Below are positions 8,210 to 17,624 of a stretch of 64,000 bases of DNA, in pieces; the stretch's first letter is position 1, and each line of letters opens with the position of its first letter. Below the pieces are notes generated by a model. It was given only the letters and a program-made list of their open reading frames with translations. It had not been told where the DNA came from and searched no databases. The stretch covers positions 186,001-250,000 of the forward strand of contig JAKLKU010000007.1 of assembly GCA_023150475.1 (NCBI GenBank), read 5' to 3'. Source of the stretch: Planctomycetota bacterium (GTDB lineage: Bacteria > Planctomycetota > UBA1135 > GCA-002686595). The position numbers and the translations under genes are program-made.

Positions 8210-9636
8210 GAGACGGCTCCGGGCGACTCGCCGTCGCGCGCCGGCAACGCGGCGCGGAACGCGGCCGCGCGATCCTTGAAGTTGCGGTAGGCGTCGAAGC
8301 TCGCGCACGCTGGCGAGAACAGGATCTCGTCCGCCGCTCGCGCGAGGCTCCACGCAGCGGGCACGGCGTCCGCGACGGTCGGCGCGAGCACGTGCTCGAT
8401 CCCGCCGCGCGCGAACGCCGGAGCGAGTTCGTCGCGCGAGCCGCCGAACAACACGACCCGCGCGTCGCGCGAGCGCAGTTCGTCGACGAGCTCGTCGAGC
8501 GGCAAGTTCTTCATCTGCCCGCCGATCAACACGACCAGCGGGCGCGCGAGCGAGCGCAGCGCCGCGATCGTCGAGTCGGGCGTCGTCGACACGCCGTTGT
8601 CCCACACGCGCCGGCCGCCGAACGAACCGAGATCCTGTTCGCGATGTTCGAGGCCGGTGAGCGTCGGCACGGCGGCGGCGAGCGCTTCGGGCGCGGCGCC
8701 GAGAGCGCGCGCGAGGCCGAGCGCCGCGAGCACGTTCTCCTGCTGGTACGCGCCGGGAACTCGCAGGTCCGCGACGCGCCCGAGCACTTCGCTCCCGCGA
8801 CGGAACTCGCCGCGCGCGATCCCGAGCTCGGCCCCCGCGGCGCCGCGCGCCGAGTACCACCACGTCGCGCCGCGCGTCGTGCGCCACGCGGACACTCGCG
8901 GGTCGTCGCGGTTCAACACGCAGACGCTGCGTTCGTCGCAGAGCTCGAGGATGCGCCGTTTCGCCGCGTCGTAGGCTTCGAGCGTGCCGTGGCGTTCCAA
9001 GTGGTCGGCGAGCACGTTGGTGCAACACGCCGCCGCGACGCTCGGCGTCGCGCGCATGCGCTCGGGCAGCGCTTCGAGTTGGTACGACGAGATCTCGACG
9101 ACGGCGATCGCTTCGCCGCCGAGTTCGTCGAGCGTCGAGAGCAACGAACGGCCGATGTTGCCGCCGAGTTCGACGCGGAAGCCCGAGGCCGCGAGCAGCG
9201 CCGCGGTCTGGTGCGACGTCGAGCTCTTGCCCTGCGTGCCGGTGACCAGCACGACGCGTGCACGCGTCGCTTCGAGGAAGAGCACGAGCTCCGACGAGAT
9301 CGGCACGCCCGCGCGCCGCGCGGCGGCGAGGAACGGGTTCGACGGCGCGACCGCAGGGTTGGCGATCACGAGCTCGGTGTCCGTGAAGTCGCGTTCGCGG
9401 TGTTCGCCGAGCACGAGCTCGACCGGCGCATGGGTGCTCGCTGCGAGCGCCGCGAGCGACTCGGCGAGCTTCTCCTTCGGCCGTAGGTCGGTCACCGTGA
9501 CCCGCGCGCCGAGTCCGGCGAGGTAGCGCGTCACTTCGAGGCCACCGCCGAAGAGGCCGAGGCCCATCACGGTGACGCGTTGCCCGCGCAGCGCCGCGTG
9601 CTCGCGCGGAACTCCCGGTTCTGCGGCAGGGCTCAT
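8206..9636 (-). CDS. murD: UDP-N-acetylmuramoylalanine--D-glutamate ligase MurD
   Basis: A 476-residue Mur ligase that adds D-glutamate to UDP-MurNAc-L-Ala in peptidoglycan synthesis. The N-terminal Rossmann domain has VMGLGLFGGG. The central ATPase domain has the P-loop TGTQGKSST near residue 133 (Gln replacing the usual Asn) and EISSYQLE, followed by VLNRDDP. The C-terminal domain starts near LEHREQ with DNGVSTTPDST and ends with SPACASFDAYRNFKDR, the MurD hallmark. Its ATG overlaps the stop of the upstream PEGA gene (ATGA), and its TGA overlaps the start of the downstream cyclase. No other mur genes are adjacent, so murD sits outside a dcw cluster. Its presence implies peptidoglycan synthesis. 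Confidence 0.93.
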   Translation of the reverse strand: MSPAAEPGVPREHAALRGQRVTVMGLGLFGGGLEVTRYLAGLGARVTVTDLRPKEKLAESLAALAASTHAPVELVLGEHRERDFTDTELVIANPAVAPSNPFLAAARRAGVPISSELVLFLEATRARVVLVTGTQGKSSTSHQTAALLAASGFRVELGGNIGRSLLSTLDELGGEAIAVVEISSYQLEALPERMRATPSVAAACCTNVLADHLERHGTLEAYDAAKRRILELCDERSVCVLNRDDPRVSAWRTTRGATWWYSARGAAGAELGIARGEFRRGSEVLGRVADLRVPGAYQQENVLAALGLARALGAAPEALAAAVPTLTGLEHREQDLGSFGGRRVWDNGVSTTPDSTIAALRSLARPLVVLIGGQMKNLPLDELVDELRSRDARVVLFGGSRDELAPAFARGGIEHVLAPTVADAVPAAWSLARAADEILFSPACASFDAYRNFKDRAAAFRAALPARDGESPGAVS

Positions 9637-10217
9637 CGCGGCGGCGGGACCGACGGATTCGCGTCGGGCTTGCGCTCTGGACCTTCGGGTCCGGCGCGCC
9701 GCAGCGCTTCGGCGCGGCCGAGCACGTCCTGCAGTTCGGGCGAGGCGATCGAACCGCTGCCGGCGACGAGCGTCGCCTCGTACGGCTGCACGTGGCGCCA
9801 ACCGATCGGCAGGAGCACCTCGGTCACGAGGTCGAGCGGAAACGTCGCGTACCACGGCGGCTCGAGCACGACGAGCTCGGAGTGCGTCAGGTAGCCCGGC
9901 TTGTAGAGCGTGACCCGCCGCGTGCCGAAGTCCTTGAACGGGAGTCGCATCGGCGTCGTCCCGACGACCACGTCGTCGACGCGCACTTCTGCGCCCGGCG
10001 GCGTCGAGTCGATCGCGAGCACGCGCGTCGCGCGACACGCGCCGAGGCTCGCCGTCGCGAGCGCCAACGCCGCGAACGTCGCGGCGCGCGAGCCAGGCGA
10101 ACGCCGCCGAGCGGTCGAAGCGCACGCGGCAGCCGCCGATTCCGGGTCCGGCCCGAGGCGTGAATTCGGGCCGCTTCTCGGGCTCGTCCTCGGGTTCGCT
10201 TTCGGCCTCGTGCGCAT
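9633..10217 (-). CDS. PEGA-domain lipoprotein
   Basis: A 194-residue protein. Residues about 45-61 form a lipoprotein signal with lipobox LGAC, the acylated cysteine being C61. The following 50 residues are a PEGA domain (VLAIDSTPPGAEVRVDDVVVG then a glycine/proline turn and KPGYLTH), a surface-layer-type beta fold common in secreted bacterial proteins. The 60-residue N-region before the lipobox is longer than normal, and I see no better in-frame start, so the annotated ATG may be too early. The C-terminus is proline-rich. It overlaps murD by ATGA and leads that operon; the coupling suggests an envelope role. Confidence 0.75.
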   Translation of the reverse strand: MRTRPKANPRTSPRSGPNSRLGPDPESAAAACASTARRRSPGSRAATFAALALATASLGACRATRVLAIDSTPPGAEVRVDDVVVGTTPMRLPFKDFGTRRVTLYKPGYLTHSELVVLEPPWYATFPLDLVTEVLLPIGWRHVQPYEATLVAGSGSIASPELQDVLGRAEALRRAGPEGPERKPDANPSVPPPR

Positions 10218-10353
10218 CGGATCGCTGCGTCCGGGGGCATCCTACGCAGCGCCGAAACGCTTTCCAATCACGTGCGGTCGACACTGCATTGGCTTCGGCG
10301 GGCCGCGCGCCGCACAATGCAGAGCCGGGAGTCGCAGTGCGCTCCCGCAGCGC

Positions 10354-12306
10354 GTGGCGTCGGAGAGTCTTCGTCAGTTGATCGCGTTCCGACCGGGGCC
10401 GCGGACCTCCGGGGTGCTCCTCGTCTGGCTCTTCAACGTCGCGCTCGGCACGTTGATCGGCACGTCGTACCTCCGCCACCTGCCGGTCGATTCGTCGCTG
10501 CGCGTGTGGATCTTCGCGCACTTCGGCCTCGTGTCGACGATCGTGCTGCTGACCGGGCTCGCGGCCGCGTTGTGCGTCGTCGCGGCGCGCGTCGTGCAGA
10601 GCGAACGTGGCTTCCTCGCGGTGCAGGCGCTCGTGTGGATGCTCTTCCACGTCGCGCTCTACACCGACACGTGCATCTACAAGCTCTTCCAATACCACTT
10701 CAACGGCAGCGCGTGGAACCTGCTGACGTCGCGCGGCTCGGAAGACTCGTACAAGCTCGGCGCGAACGTGTGGCTCGTCGCGTTCGGACTCGCCGGCCTC
10801 TTGTTCGCGGGCGAATGGCTGCTCGGACGCTTCGCATTGCGCCGCGTCGCGAGCGCGCGCGCGGCCGGTCGCCCGGTCGCGTGGAAGCCGGCGGGCGTCT
10901 GGTTCCTCGTCCTCGCGGTCCCGATCTTCGTCGAGAAGTCGATCTACGCGAGCGCTTCGTTGACGCTCGATCGCGCCGTGCAACAGGCGAGCGCCGTGTT
11001 TCCGGTCTATCCGCGCCTCTCCGTCGCGCCGTTCCTGCCGAGCGGTTGGCGCGAGAAGCTGCCGCACCTCCCGGCGTACGCGATGCGACTCGAACCGGCG
11101 AAGCTCGATTACCCGTTGCGTCGTCCGGCGCTGCCGCAGAACGGCCCGCGGCCGAACTTCCTCGTCGTCGTCATCGACAGTTGGCGCGCGGACATGCTCG
11201 ATCCCGAAGTCTCGCCCGGCCTCGAGCGCTATGCGCGCGACGCGCGGCGCTTCGAGGACCACGCGAGCGGCGGCAACGCGACGCGGTTCGGGCTCTTCTC
11301 GCTCTTCTACGGTCTGCACGGCTCCTACTGGTGGCCCGTGCTCGCCGAGAACCGCCAACCGGTGCTCTTCGACGAGCTCGACGCCGCGGGTTACGACTTG
11401 CGCGTGTTCTCGAGCGCGACGATGGATTACCCGGAGTTCCGTCAATGCGCGTTCGCGAAGCTCGGCGAGCGGGTGATCGACGAGTTCGGCACGCCGTTCC
11501 CGCACGAGCGCGACACGCGGCTCGCCGCGAGCGTGATCGAGTGGTGGCGTGAACGCGAAACGGCCGGCGACGACCGCCCGTTCTTCGCGTTCGTGTTGCT
11601 CGATTCACCCCACCAGATCTACGACTTCCCGCCAGGCGAGACGCCGTTCGAGCCGTTCGCGCCGGAGCTCGACTACGTCGAGATGGCGGGTTCGTCCGAC
11701 CCCGAGCTCGTCCTGCGCGTCAAGAATCGCTACCGCAACGCCGTGCACCACGCCGACCGCGTCGCGACGTCGATCCTCGATGCGCTGCGCGCCGGCCCGC
11801 TCGCCGCGAACACCGTCACCATCGTCACGGGCGACCACGGCGAGGAGTTCGCGGAACACGGCCACTGGGGCCACACGTCGAACTTCTCGCCCGAACAGAC
11901 ACGCGTGCCGTTCTTCGTCTTCGGTCCGGGGATCACGCCGGGGCTCGAACGTCGACCCACCTCGCACCTCGACGTCGCGCCGACGTTGCTCGAGCTCTGC
12001 GGCGCCGATCCCGCGTTGCGCAGGGACTGGTGCGTCGGCGAAAACCTGTTCTCCCCGCCGGCGAAGCGCGCGCGGACCGTCGCGGCGTGGGAAGAGCTCG
12101 GCGTCTGGACCACGAGCGGCATCTTCCGTCTGCCGATGACGCCGGAGCTCGCGTTCCGCACCGCCGTGTACGGCTACGACTGGGAGCCACTCGCCGACCA
12201 AGCGGAGCCGTTCCGAGTCGAAGCGCAGACGCTGCAAGCGATCCTCGATCAGTGCCGGCGGTTCCTGGTGCCCGTCGACGTCGTCGCGCATGCCCACGGT
12301 CGCTGA
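10354..12306 (+). CDS. Membrane sulfatase-fold transferase (YejM/LtaS-like), first of a tandem pair
   Basis: About 650 residues. The N-terminal 200 residues contain roughly five membrane helices, followed by an extracytoplasmic alkaline-phosphatase/sulfatase domain. Metal and catalytic signatures are VVVIDSWRAD, SGGNATRFGLFSLFYG near residue 306 (threonine in the nucleophile position) and TGDHGEEFAEHGHWGHTSNF. This combination matches the YejM/DUF3413-LtaS group, which moves or senses phospholipid head groups, rather than classical sulfatases. The start is uncertain: I chose GTG at 10354, close to the first helix; TTG at 10378 is an alternative. The next gene is a paralogue overlapping by 17 nt. 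Confidence 0.75.
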   Translation: MASESLRQLIAFRPGPRTSGVLLVWLFNVALGTLIGTSYLRHLPVDSSLRVWIFAHFGLVSTIVLLTGLAAALCVVAARVVQSERGFLAVQALVWMLFHVALYTDTCIYKLFQYHFNGSAWNLLTSRGSEDSYKLGANVWLVAFGLAGLLFAGEWLLGRFALRRVASARAAGRPVAWKPAGVWFLVLAVPIFVEKSIYASASLTLDRAVQQASAVFPVYPRLSVAPFLPSGWREKLPHLPAYAMRLEPAKLDYPLRRPALPQNGPRPNFLVVVIDSWRADMLDPEVSPGLERYARDARRFEDHASGGNATRFGLFSLFYGLHGSYWWPVLAENRQPVLFDELDAAGYDLRVFSSATMDYPEFRQCAFAKLGERVIDEFGTPFPHERDTRLAASVIEWWRERETAGDDRPFFAFVLLDSPHQIYDFPPGETPFEPFAPELDYVEMAGSSDPELVLRVKNRYRNAVHHADRVATSILDALRAGPLAANTVTIVTGDHGEEFAEHGHWGHTSNFSPEQTRVPFFVFGPGITPGLERRPTSHLDVAPTLLELCGADPALRRDWCVGENLFSPPAKRARTVAAWEELGVWTTSGIFRLPMTPELAFRTAVYGYDWEPLADQAEPFRVEAQTLQAILDQCRRFLVPVDVVAHAHGR

Positions 12307-14167
12307 GCGTCGCCGCGCGCGCGCCGCGGCGCTCGCGCTCTGGTTGGTGAACGTGCTCGTCGCGACGTGCGTCGCGCGGAGCTACCTCGCGCACGCGCCC
12401 GAACGCGCGTCGCTGCTCGCGAGCGTGTTCGTCGCGCTCGCGACGGTGTCGACGTCGGTGCTGTTGACCGCGCCGTTCGCGCTCGGTTTCGTGCTCTGCG
12501 CCGGTCGCGCCGCGCGTTCGGCCGCGTTCGCGTGGATCCAAGCCGGCGTGTGGGGCCTCTTGATCTTCGTGCTCTACGCGGACACGCGGATCTACGCGCT
12601 CTTCCGCTATCACTTGAACGGGATGGTGTGGAACGTGCTCACCACGCCGGGCGCGGAAGACGCGGTCCAACTCGGGCCGAGCGAACTCGCGCTCCCGCTC
12701 GTCGCCGTCGGCGTGTGGGTGTTGGCGCAGCGCGCGCTGCACCGGCGTTTTCTCGGCGGCGAGCACGCGCCCGGCGCGATCCGGTTCCGACCCGGCTGGA
12801 TCGTCGCGTGCATCGCGTTGCCGATCGTGCTCGCGGACAAGACGCTCTACGCGCGCGCCGATCTCGTGCGGGACCGCGAGATCACGGTGTTCGCGCGCGT
12901 CTTCCCGTACTACGCCCCCGTGACGGTCAAGAAGCTCGCGCGGACCTGGTTCGGCATGAAGCTCGACGAGCGGCCGCGAGTCGACGTGGCGACCACGAGC
13001 AGGCTCTTGCGGTATCCGCTCTCGCCGCCGCGGCTGCCGCCGAGCGGACCGCGGCCGAACGTGCTCGTGATCGTCGTCGACTCGCTGCGAGCCGACGCAC
13101 TCGAGCCCGGCAAGATGCCGAACTTGGTGCGCTTCGCCGAAGGCGGACGCGTCTTCACGAACCACTTGAGCGGCGGCAACGCGACTCGCTTCGGCATCTT
13201 CACGCTGCTCTACGGCCTGCCGGGCTCGTACTGGGACGCGACGTACGAGGAGAACTGTCCGCCGGTGCTCGTCACCGAACTCGCGCGCGCCGGCTACGAC
13301 CTGCGCGTGCTGTCGTCGGCGTCGATGAGTTACCCCGAGTTCCGCTCGACGGCGTGGGTCACCATCGAGGACCGCGTCGAAGACGCGTTCAAAGGCAAAC
13401 AGGCGTGGCAGCGCGACGTCGCCGTCACGCAACGGTTCGACGCGTGGCTCGGCGAACGCGCGAGCGCCGCGCCGTTCTTCGGTTTCCTGCTGATCGACGC
13501 GCCGCACCAGCGTTACACGTTCGACCCGGCCGAGACGCCGTTCACGCCGTTCGAGACCGAGCTCGACTACCTCGAACTCGCCGCCGACGAAGTGCCGCCC
13601 GCGCGCCGCGAAGGGGTGCGCAATCGGTTCTTGAACGCCGTGTGGTTCGCCGATCGGCGACTCGCCGACGTCTTCGCCGCGCTCGAGCGCCACGGGCACT
13701 CCGACGACACGGTCGTCGTGATCACCGGCGATCACGGCGAGGAGTTCTGGGAGCACGGCTACTTCGGTCACACGTCCAACTTCGCGCGACCGCAGACGCA
13801 CGTGACGTTCGTGATGCGCGGACCCGGCGTGCCGGTCGGCGTCGAGCCGCGGCCGACGTCGCACCTCGACTTCGTGCCGACGCTGTTCGAAATGCTCGGG
13901 GCGTCGGCGAACGAACGCGCGAACTACGCGATCGGCGAGAACCTGCTCGCGCCCCCCGAACGGCGCGCGCGTTACGTCGCGGGCTGGCAGGAGCTCGCGC
14001 TCGCGCTCGACGACGGCGTCGTGTACGTGCCGCTCGCCGGGCACCGCGGAGGCGTCGAAGCCTTCGACTGGGACTGGAAGCCGCACGCGGCGGGCGACGA
14101 CTACCTGCGGTCGCACGCGGAAGCGACCGCGACACTGGCGCGCGACTGCCGCCGGTTCCTGCGCTGA
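12290..14167 (+). CDS. Membrane sulfatase-fold transferase (YejM/LtaS-like), second of a tandem pair
   Basis: A 625-residue paralogue of the preceding protein with the same architecture: about five N-terminal membrane helices, then a periplasmic sulfatase-fold domain. Key motifs are VIVVDSLRAD, SGGNATRFGIFTLLYG near residue 294 and TGDHGEEFWEHGYFGHTSNF, so all predicted metal ligands and the threonine nucleophile are kept. The ATG lies inside the end of the previous gene (17-nt overlap in another frame), implying coupled translation and perhaps a heteromeric or sequential pair. The glycosyltransferase operon begins 125 nt downstream, so modification of surface glycans or lipids is the likely theme. 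The exact substrate is unknown. Confidence 0.8.
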   Translation: MPTVAERRRARAAALALWLVNVLVATCVARSYLAHAPERASLLASVFVALATVSTSVLLTAPFALGFVLCAGRAARSAAFAWIQAGVWGLLIFVLYADTRIYALFRYHLNGMVWNVLTTPGAEDAVQLGPSELALPLVAVGVWVLAQRALHRRFLGGEHAPGAIRFRPGWIVACIALPIVLADKTLYARADLVRDREITVFARVFPYYAPVTVKKLARTWFGMKLDERPRVDVATTSRLLRYPLSPPRLPPSGPRPNVLVIVVDSLRADALEPGKMPNLVRFAEGGRVFTNHLSGGNATRFGIFTLLYGLPGSYWDATYEENCPPVLVTELARAGYDLRVLSSASMSYPEFRSTAWVTIEDRVEDAFKGKQAWQRDVAVTQRFDAWLGERASAAPFFGFLLIDAPHQRYTFDPAETPFTPFETELDYLELAADEVPPARREGVRNRFLNAVWFADRRLADVFAALERHGHSDDTVVVITGDHGEEFWEHGYFGHTSNFARPQTHVTFVMRGPGVPVGVEPRPTSHLDFVPTLFEMLGASANERANYAIGENLLAPPERRARYVAGWQELALALDDGVVYVPLAGHRGGVEAFDWDWKPHAAGDDYLRSHAEATATLARDCRRFLR

Positions 14168-14292
14168 GCCGCGCGTCGGACGAACGCTCGCCCCGTATCG
14201 GGCGGACGGCCGATTTCCTGTAGTCGCTCGGTCTCCCGCGCGAGACCGGTGCGTCAAGGGCCTCGCGATTCGCGTCGATACGGCGCGAACCC

Positions 14293-16185
14293 ATGGAAAC
14301 GTCTCGCCAAGGCGCACCGCGCCTCTCGGTCATCGTCCCGACCTACGGCCGGCCGGCGCACGTCACGGCGTTGCTCGACGCGCTCGCTCGCCAAACGCTC
14401 GCTCCGAGCGAGTTCGAAGTCATCGTCGTCGACGACGGTTCGCCGACGCCGCTCGCGCTCGATCCGGCGCGTCATCCGTTCGCGCTCGTGCTGCTGCGCC
14501 AAGCGAATTCGGGTCCCGGTCCGGCGCGCAACCGCGGCATCCAGGCCGCGCGGGCCTCGCTCGTCCTGATCCTGAACGACGACGCGCGGCCGGCGGCGAA
14601 CGTGCTCGAAGGCCACCTGCGTGCACGCGCGGAGCTCGGCGACCAGAAACTCGCGGTGCTCGGCGCGTTCCCCTTCTCGGCGAACTCGCTGCGCGAGCCG
14701 TTCACGCGCGTCGTCGCCGAAAGCGACCTCGTCTTCGACTTCGGATCGCTCGTCGATCGCCAGACGTACGGCTGGCAGTACTTCTGGACCTGCAACATCA
14801 GTCTGCCGCGCGCGGCGCTGCTCGAAGTCGGCGGCTTCGATCCCGCGTTCCCCGAAGCGATCGTCGAAGACGTCGAGCTCGGTTACCGCCTCGCCAAGCT
14901 CGGTTGGGGCGTGCAGTACCGCGCGGATCTCGTGTGCGAGCACGAGCACCCGATGAAGGCCGAACACCACATGGACCGAGCCGTGAAGCTCGGCCGCAAC
15001 CTCGCGCGCATGTGGAAGAAGCACGGCGATCCGCGCGTGCTGTGGGAACCCGCCGGCGCCAACATCGGCTACGAGTACAAGCTGATCTCGCAACTGCGCA
15101 TCGAATCCCACTTCAACGTGATGCAGCAGTACCGCGAGGCCGCGAAGCGGTGGGAGTCGACGTACGCGACGTCGATGATCCCGCTCGCCGAGAAAGAGCG
15201 CGCACGGTTGCTCGCGCAGCGCATGGCGATGATCAACTTCCATCGCGGAGTCGTGCACGAGCTCACCGGCGTCGACGTCGCCGAAGCGCTGCAGCATGGG
15301 CCGAAGCACGGCGAGCTCGTCTCGATCGTGATCTGCTCGTACGACGCGCTCGACAAGACTCGCGCGTGCATCGAAGCGCTGCGGCGAGCGCACGATCCGC
15401 GCCATCCGACCGAGATCCTGGTCGTCGACAACGGTTCGCGCGACGGCAGCGCGGAGTGGCTCGCGGCGCAGCCCGACCTCACGTTGATCCGCAACGCGGA
15501 GAACCGCGGAGCGCCGCTCGCTCGCAACCAAGCCCTGGCCCAGGCTCGAGGCGCGTACGTCGCGTTCCTCGACAACGACATCGTCGTCACGCCGGGGTGG
15601 CTCTCGCGCATGCTCTACCACGTGCAGGTCGACGCGCTCTGCGCCTGCGTCGGCGCGTGCGCCGACCGTGCCTCGCACGGCCAGCAGCTCGACTACGCGG
15701 GCCCGACCGATCCGGCGTCGCTCGCGGCGTTCGCGGACCAAGTCGCGGCGCGCACTCCGCGCAAAGGTCAGCCGACGGTGCTGCTCGCGTCGTTCTGTCT
15801 GCTCGTCCGCCGTTCCGCGCTCGACGCGATCGGCGGTTTCGACCCGCGCTTCTCGCCGTGGGGTTTCGAGGACGACGACTACACGCTGCGCGCGTGGCTC
15901 GCCGGTTGGCACAACCGCATCGCGCTCGACGTGTTCGTGCGGCACGACACCTACGTCGGTCCGAAGGCCGAGCGGCACAACGAGCTCCTGCACCGGAATT
16001 GGCGCGTGTTCGCCGACAAGTGGGGCCTCGGTGACGCGCCTTACGGGCAGTTGAAGGGGCTCGAGACGCTGCGCGAGCAGTCGTGGTCGCGCACGGCGTT
16101 GTACGTCGACCCGGCGCATGCCACGCCGCTCGCGCCATTGCCGCGTTCGACCGAGTTGCAGCCGTCGGAGAGCGTCGCGCGATGA
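14293..16185 (+). CDS. Two-domain family 2 glycosyltransferase
   Basis: A 630-residue cytoplasmic glycosyltransferase made of two GT-A (GT2) modules. Module 1 (about residues 10-250) starts LSVIVPTYGRPAH, has VIVVDDGSP and LILNDDARP as the metal-binding DxD-type motif, and FWTCNISLPRAALLEVGGFD as acceptor-loop region. A helical connector of about 85 residues precedes module 2 (about 340-600): VSIVICSYDALDKT, ILVVDNGSRDGS, VAFLDNDIVV and IGGFDPRFSPWGFEDDDY. Two catalytic modules suggest addition of two sugars or a disaccharide repeat. It is the first of five genes packed head to tail; the next start overlaps its stop by ATGA. Confidence 0.85.
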   Translation: METSRQGAPRLSVIVPTYGRPAHVTALLDALARQTLAPSEFEVIVVDDGSPTPLALDPARHPFALVLLRQANSGPGPARNRGIQAARASLVLILNDDARPAANVLEGHLRARAELGDQKLAVLGAFPFSANSLREPFTRVVAESDLVFDFGSLVDRQTYGWQYFWTCNISLPRAALLEVGGFDPAFPEAIVEDVELGYRLAKLGWGVQYRADLVCEHEHPMKAEHHMDRAVKLGRNLARMWKKHGDPRVLWEPAGANIGYEYKLISQLRIESHFNVMQQYREAAKRWESTYATSMIPLAEKERARLLAQRMAMINFHRGVVHELTGVDVAEALQHGPKHGELVSIVICSYDALDKTRACIEALRRAHDPRHPTEILVVDNGSRDGSAEWLAAQPDLTLIRNAENRGAPLARNQALAQARGAYVAFLDNDIVVTPGWLSRMLYHVQVDALCACVGACADRASHGQQLDYAGPTDPASLAAFADQVAARTPRKGQPTVLLASFCLLVRRSALDAIGGFDPRFSPWGFEDDDYTLRAWLAGWHNRIALDVFVRHDTYVGPKAERHNELLHRNWRVFADKWGLGDAPYGQLKGLETLREQSWSRTALYVDPAHATPLAPLPRSTELQPSESVAR

Positions 16186-17624
16186 AACCGTTGACCCTCT
16201 GCATGATCGTCCGCGACGAAGAGCAGTTCCTCCCGGGGTGCTTGGAGTCGGTCAAAGGCGTCGTCGACCGCATGGTGATCGTCGACACGGGCAGCACCGA
16301 TCGGACGCGCGAGATCGCGCGGGCGGCCGGCGCGTTCGTCGTCGAGCATCCGTGGAACGACGACTTCGCGGAGGCTCGCAACGTCGCCATCGCGCACGTC
16401 CGCGACGGCTTCTTGTTGGTGCTCGACGCCGACGAGCGACTCGCACGGCGTTCGCGCGCGGCATTGCGCGAGGCGCTCGAGCTCGATTTCGACTGCGGCC
16501 TCCTGCCGCTGCACAACGCGGCGACGCTCGCTGCAGCGGAGGACGACGTGCTCTCCGGCCGCGCGCGTCGCGGCGATCCGGTGTTGTTGCCGCGGCTCCT
16601 GCGGCGCACCCCCGACTTCGCGTGGGACGGGCCGGTGCACGAGAGCGTGACGCTCTGGCTGTCGCGCGCGAAACGGCGCGTGCTCTCGCTCGAAGTCGAA
16701 CTCGTCCACTACGGCTCGGTGCCCGACGTGCGCGCCGCGAAGAAGAAGGACGAACGCAACCGCATCCTGCTCGAACGTCGCGTGCAGGCCGCGCCGCAGG
16801 ACATCAACGCACGGACCTACCTCGCGCGCGAGTACGAACGCGCCGGTGAAGGCTCACGAGCGCTCGCGGAGTGCGCGCGGGCTTGGAACGAGATCGACGT
16901 GGCCCGTGCGGGCGGGATTCCGTTCAGCACCGTGCAACTCGCGACGCTCTACGCATTCCTCTTGTTGCGCGCGGGCCGGCTCGACGACGCCGAGCCGGTG
17001 CTGGCGCGCGCGTACACGGAACAGCCCGACCACCCGAACCTCAACGTGCTCCGCGGCGTGCTGCACGAACAGCGCGCGTTGCGCGTGCAAGGCGAAGGCG
17101 CGCTCGAACGTGAGCTCGCCGCCGCGGAAACGTACTTCCGCGAGTGCGTCAAACGGCGCGGCGCGGTCTCCTGGGTGGAGACGTTGCCCGGCGCGGCGTC
17201 GTGGGTCGGTTGGACCCGCCTCGGCACGGTGCTGTTGCTCGGCCATCGCGCCGAAGAAGCGCTCGCGGCGTTCGATGCCGCGCTCGCGGAACAGCCGCAG
17301 TGGACCGAAGCCGTGCTCGGTAGGGCGGAAGCGTTGTGCATGCTCGGTCGGGCGGAGGAAGCGCTCATCACGACGTTCGGCCTCGCCCAAGAAGCGACCC
17401 CCGACGCGTGGATCGTCACGGCGCTCGCCGCGCTCTCGCTCGGACACGAGCGCGACGCCGTCGACGCGGCTCTCGAAGCGGCGCGCCGCCGCAAGTCGGT
17501 CGCGCCGGTCGCACCGCACCGCGGGCACATGCTCGATGCACTGCTCGCCGAGATCCAAACGAGTCCGTCCGCCCCGATGGGCGGCTTCACGGCGCAAGTC
17601 CTGCCGCAGGAGTTCATCCGTTGA
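16182..17624 (+). CDS. GT2 glycosyltransferase with TPR tail
   Basis: A 480-residue protein. The first 230 residues are a GT2 domain of the type that begins LTLCMIVRDEEQFLPGCLES, with MVIVDTGSTDRT and LVLDADERL (the metal-binding motif), as in heptosyl/glucosyltransferases of the WaaE-like group. The remainder is a series of TPR-like helical hairpins (AEEALAAFDAALAEQPQWTE, AEEALITTFGLAQEATP), probably for protein docking. The ATG overlaps the previous stop (ATGA) and its own TGA overlaps a TTG start downstream, so it is translationally coupled on both sides. Confidence 0.82.
   Translation: MKPLTLCMIVRDEEQFLPGCLESVKGVVDRMVIVDTGSTDRTREIARAAGAFVVEHPWNDDFAEARNVAIAHVRDGFLLVLDADERLARRSRAALREALELDFDCGLLPLHNAATLAAAEDDVLSGRARRGDPVLLPRLLRRTPDFAWDGPVHESVTLWLSRAKRRVLSLEVELVHYGSVPDVRAAKKKDERNRILLERRVQAAPQDINARTYLAREYERAGEGSRALAECARAWNEIDVARAGGIPFSTVQLATLYAFLLLRAGRLDDAEPVLARAYTEQPDHPNLNVLRGVLHEQRALRVQGEGALERELAAAETYFRECVKRRGAVSWVETLPGAASWVGWTRLGTVLLLGHRAEEALAAFDAALAEQPQWTEAVLGRAEALCMLGRAEEALITTFGLAQEATPDAWIVTALAALSLGHERDAVDAALEAARRRKSVAPVAPHRGHMLDALLAEIQTSPSAPMGGFTAQVLPQEFIR

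Noticed and set aside
10354..14167. Classical type I sulfatases
   Set aside because: No C/S-x-P-x-R formylglycine motif is present. Multiple membrane helices and GGNATRFG point to the YejM/LtaS branch.
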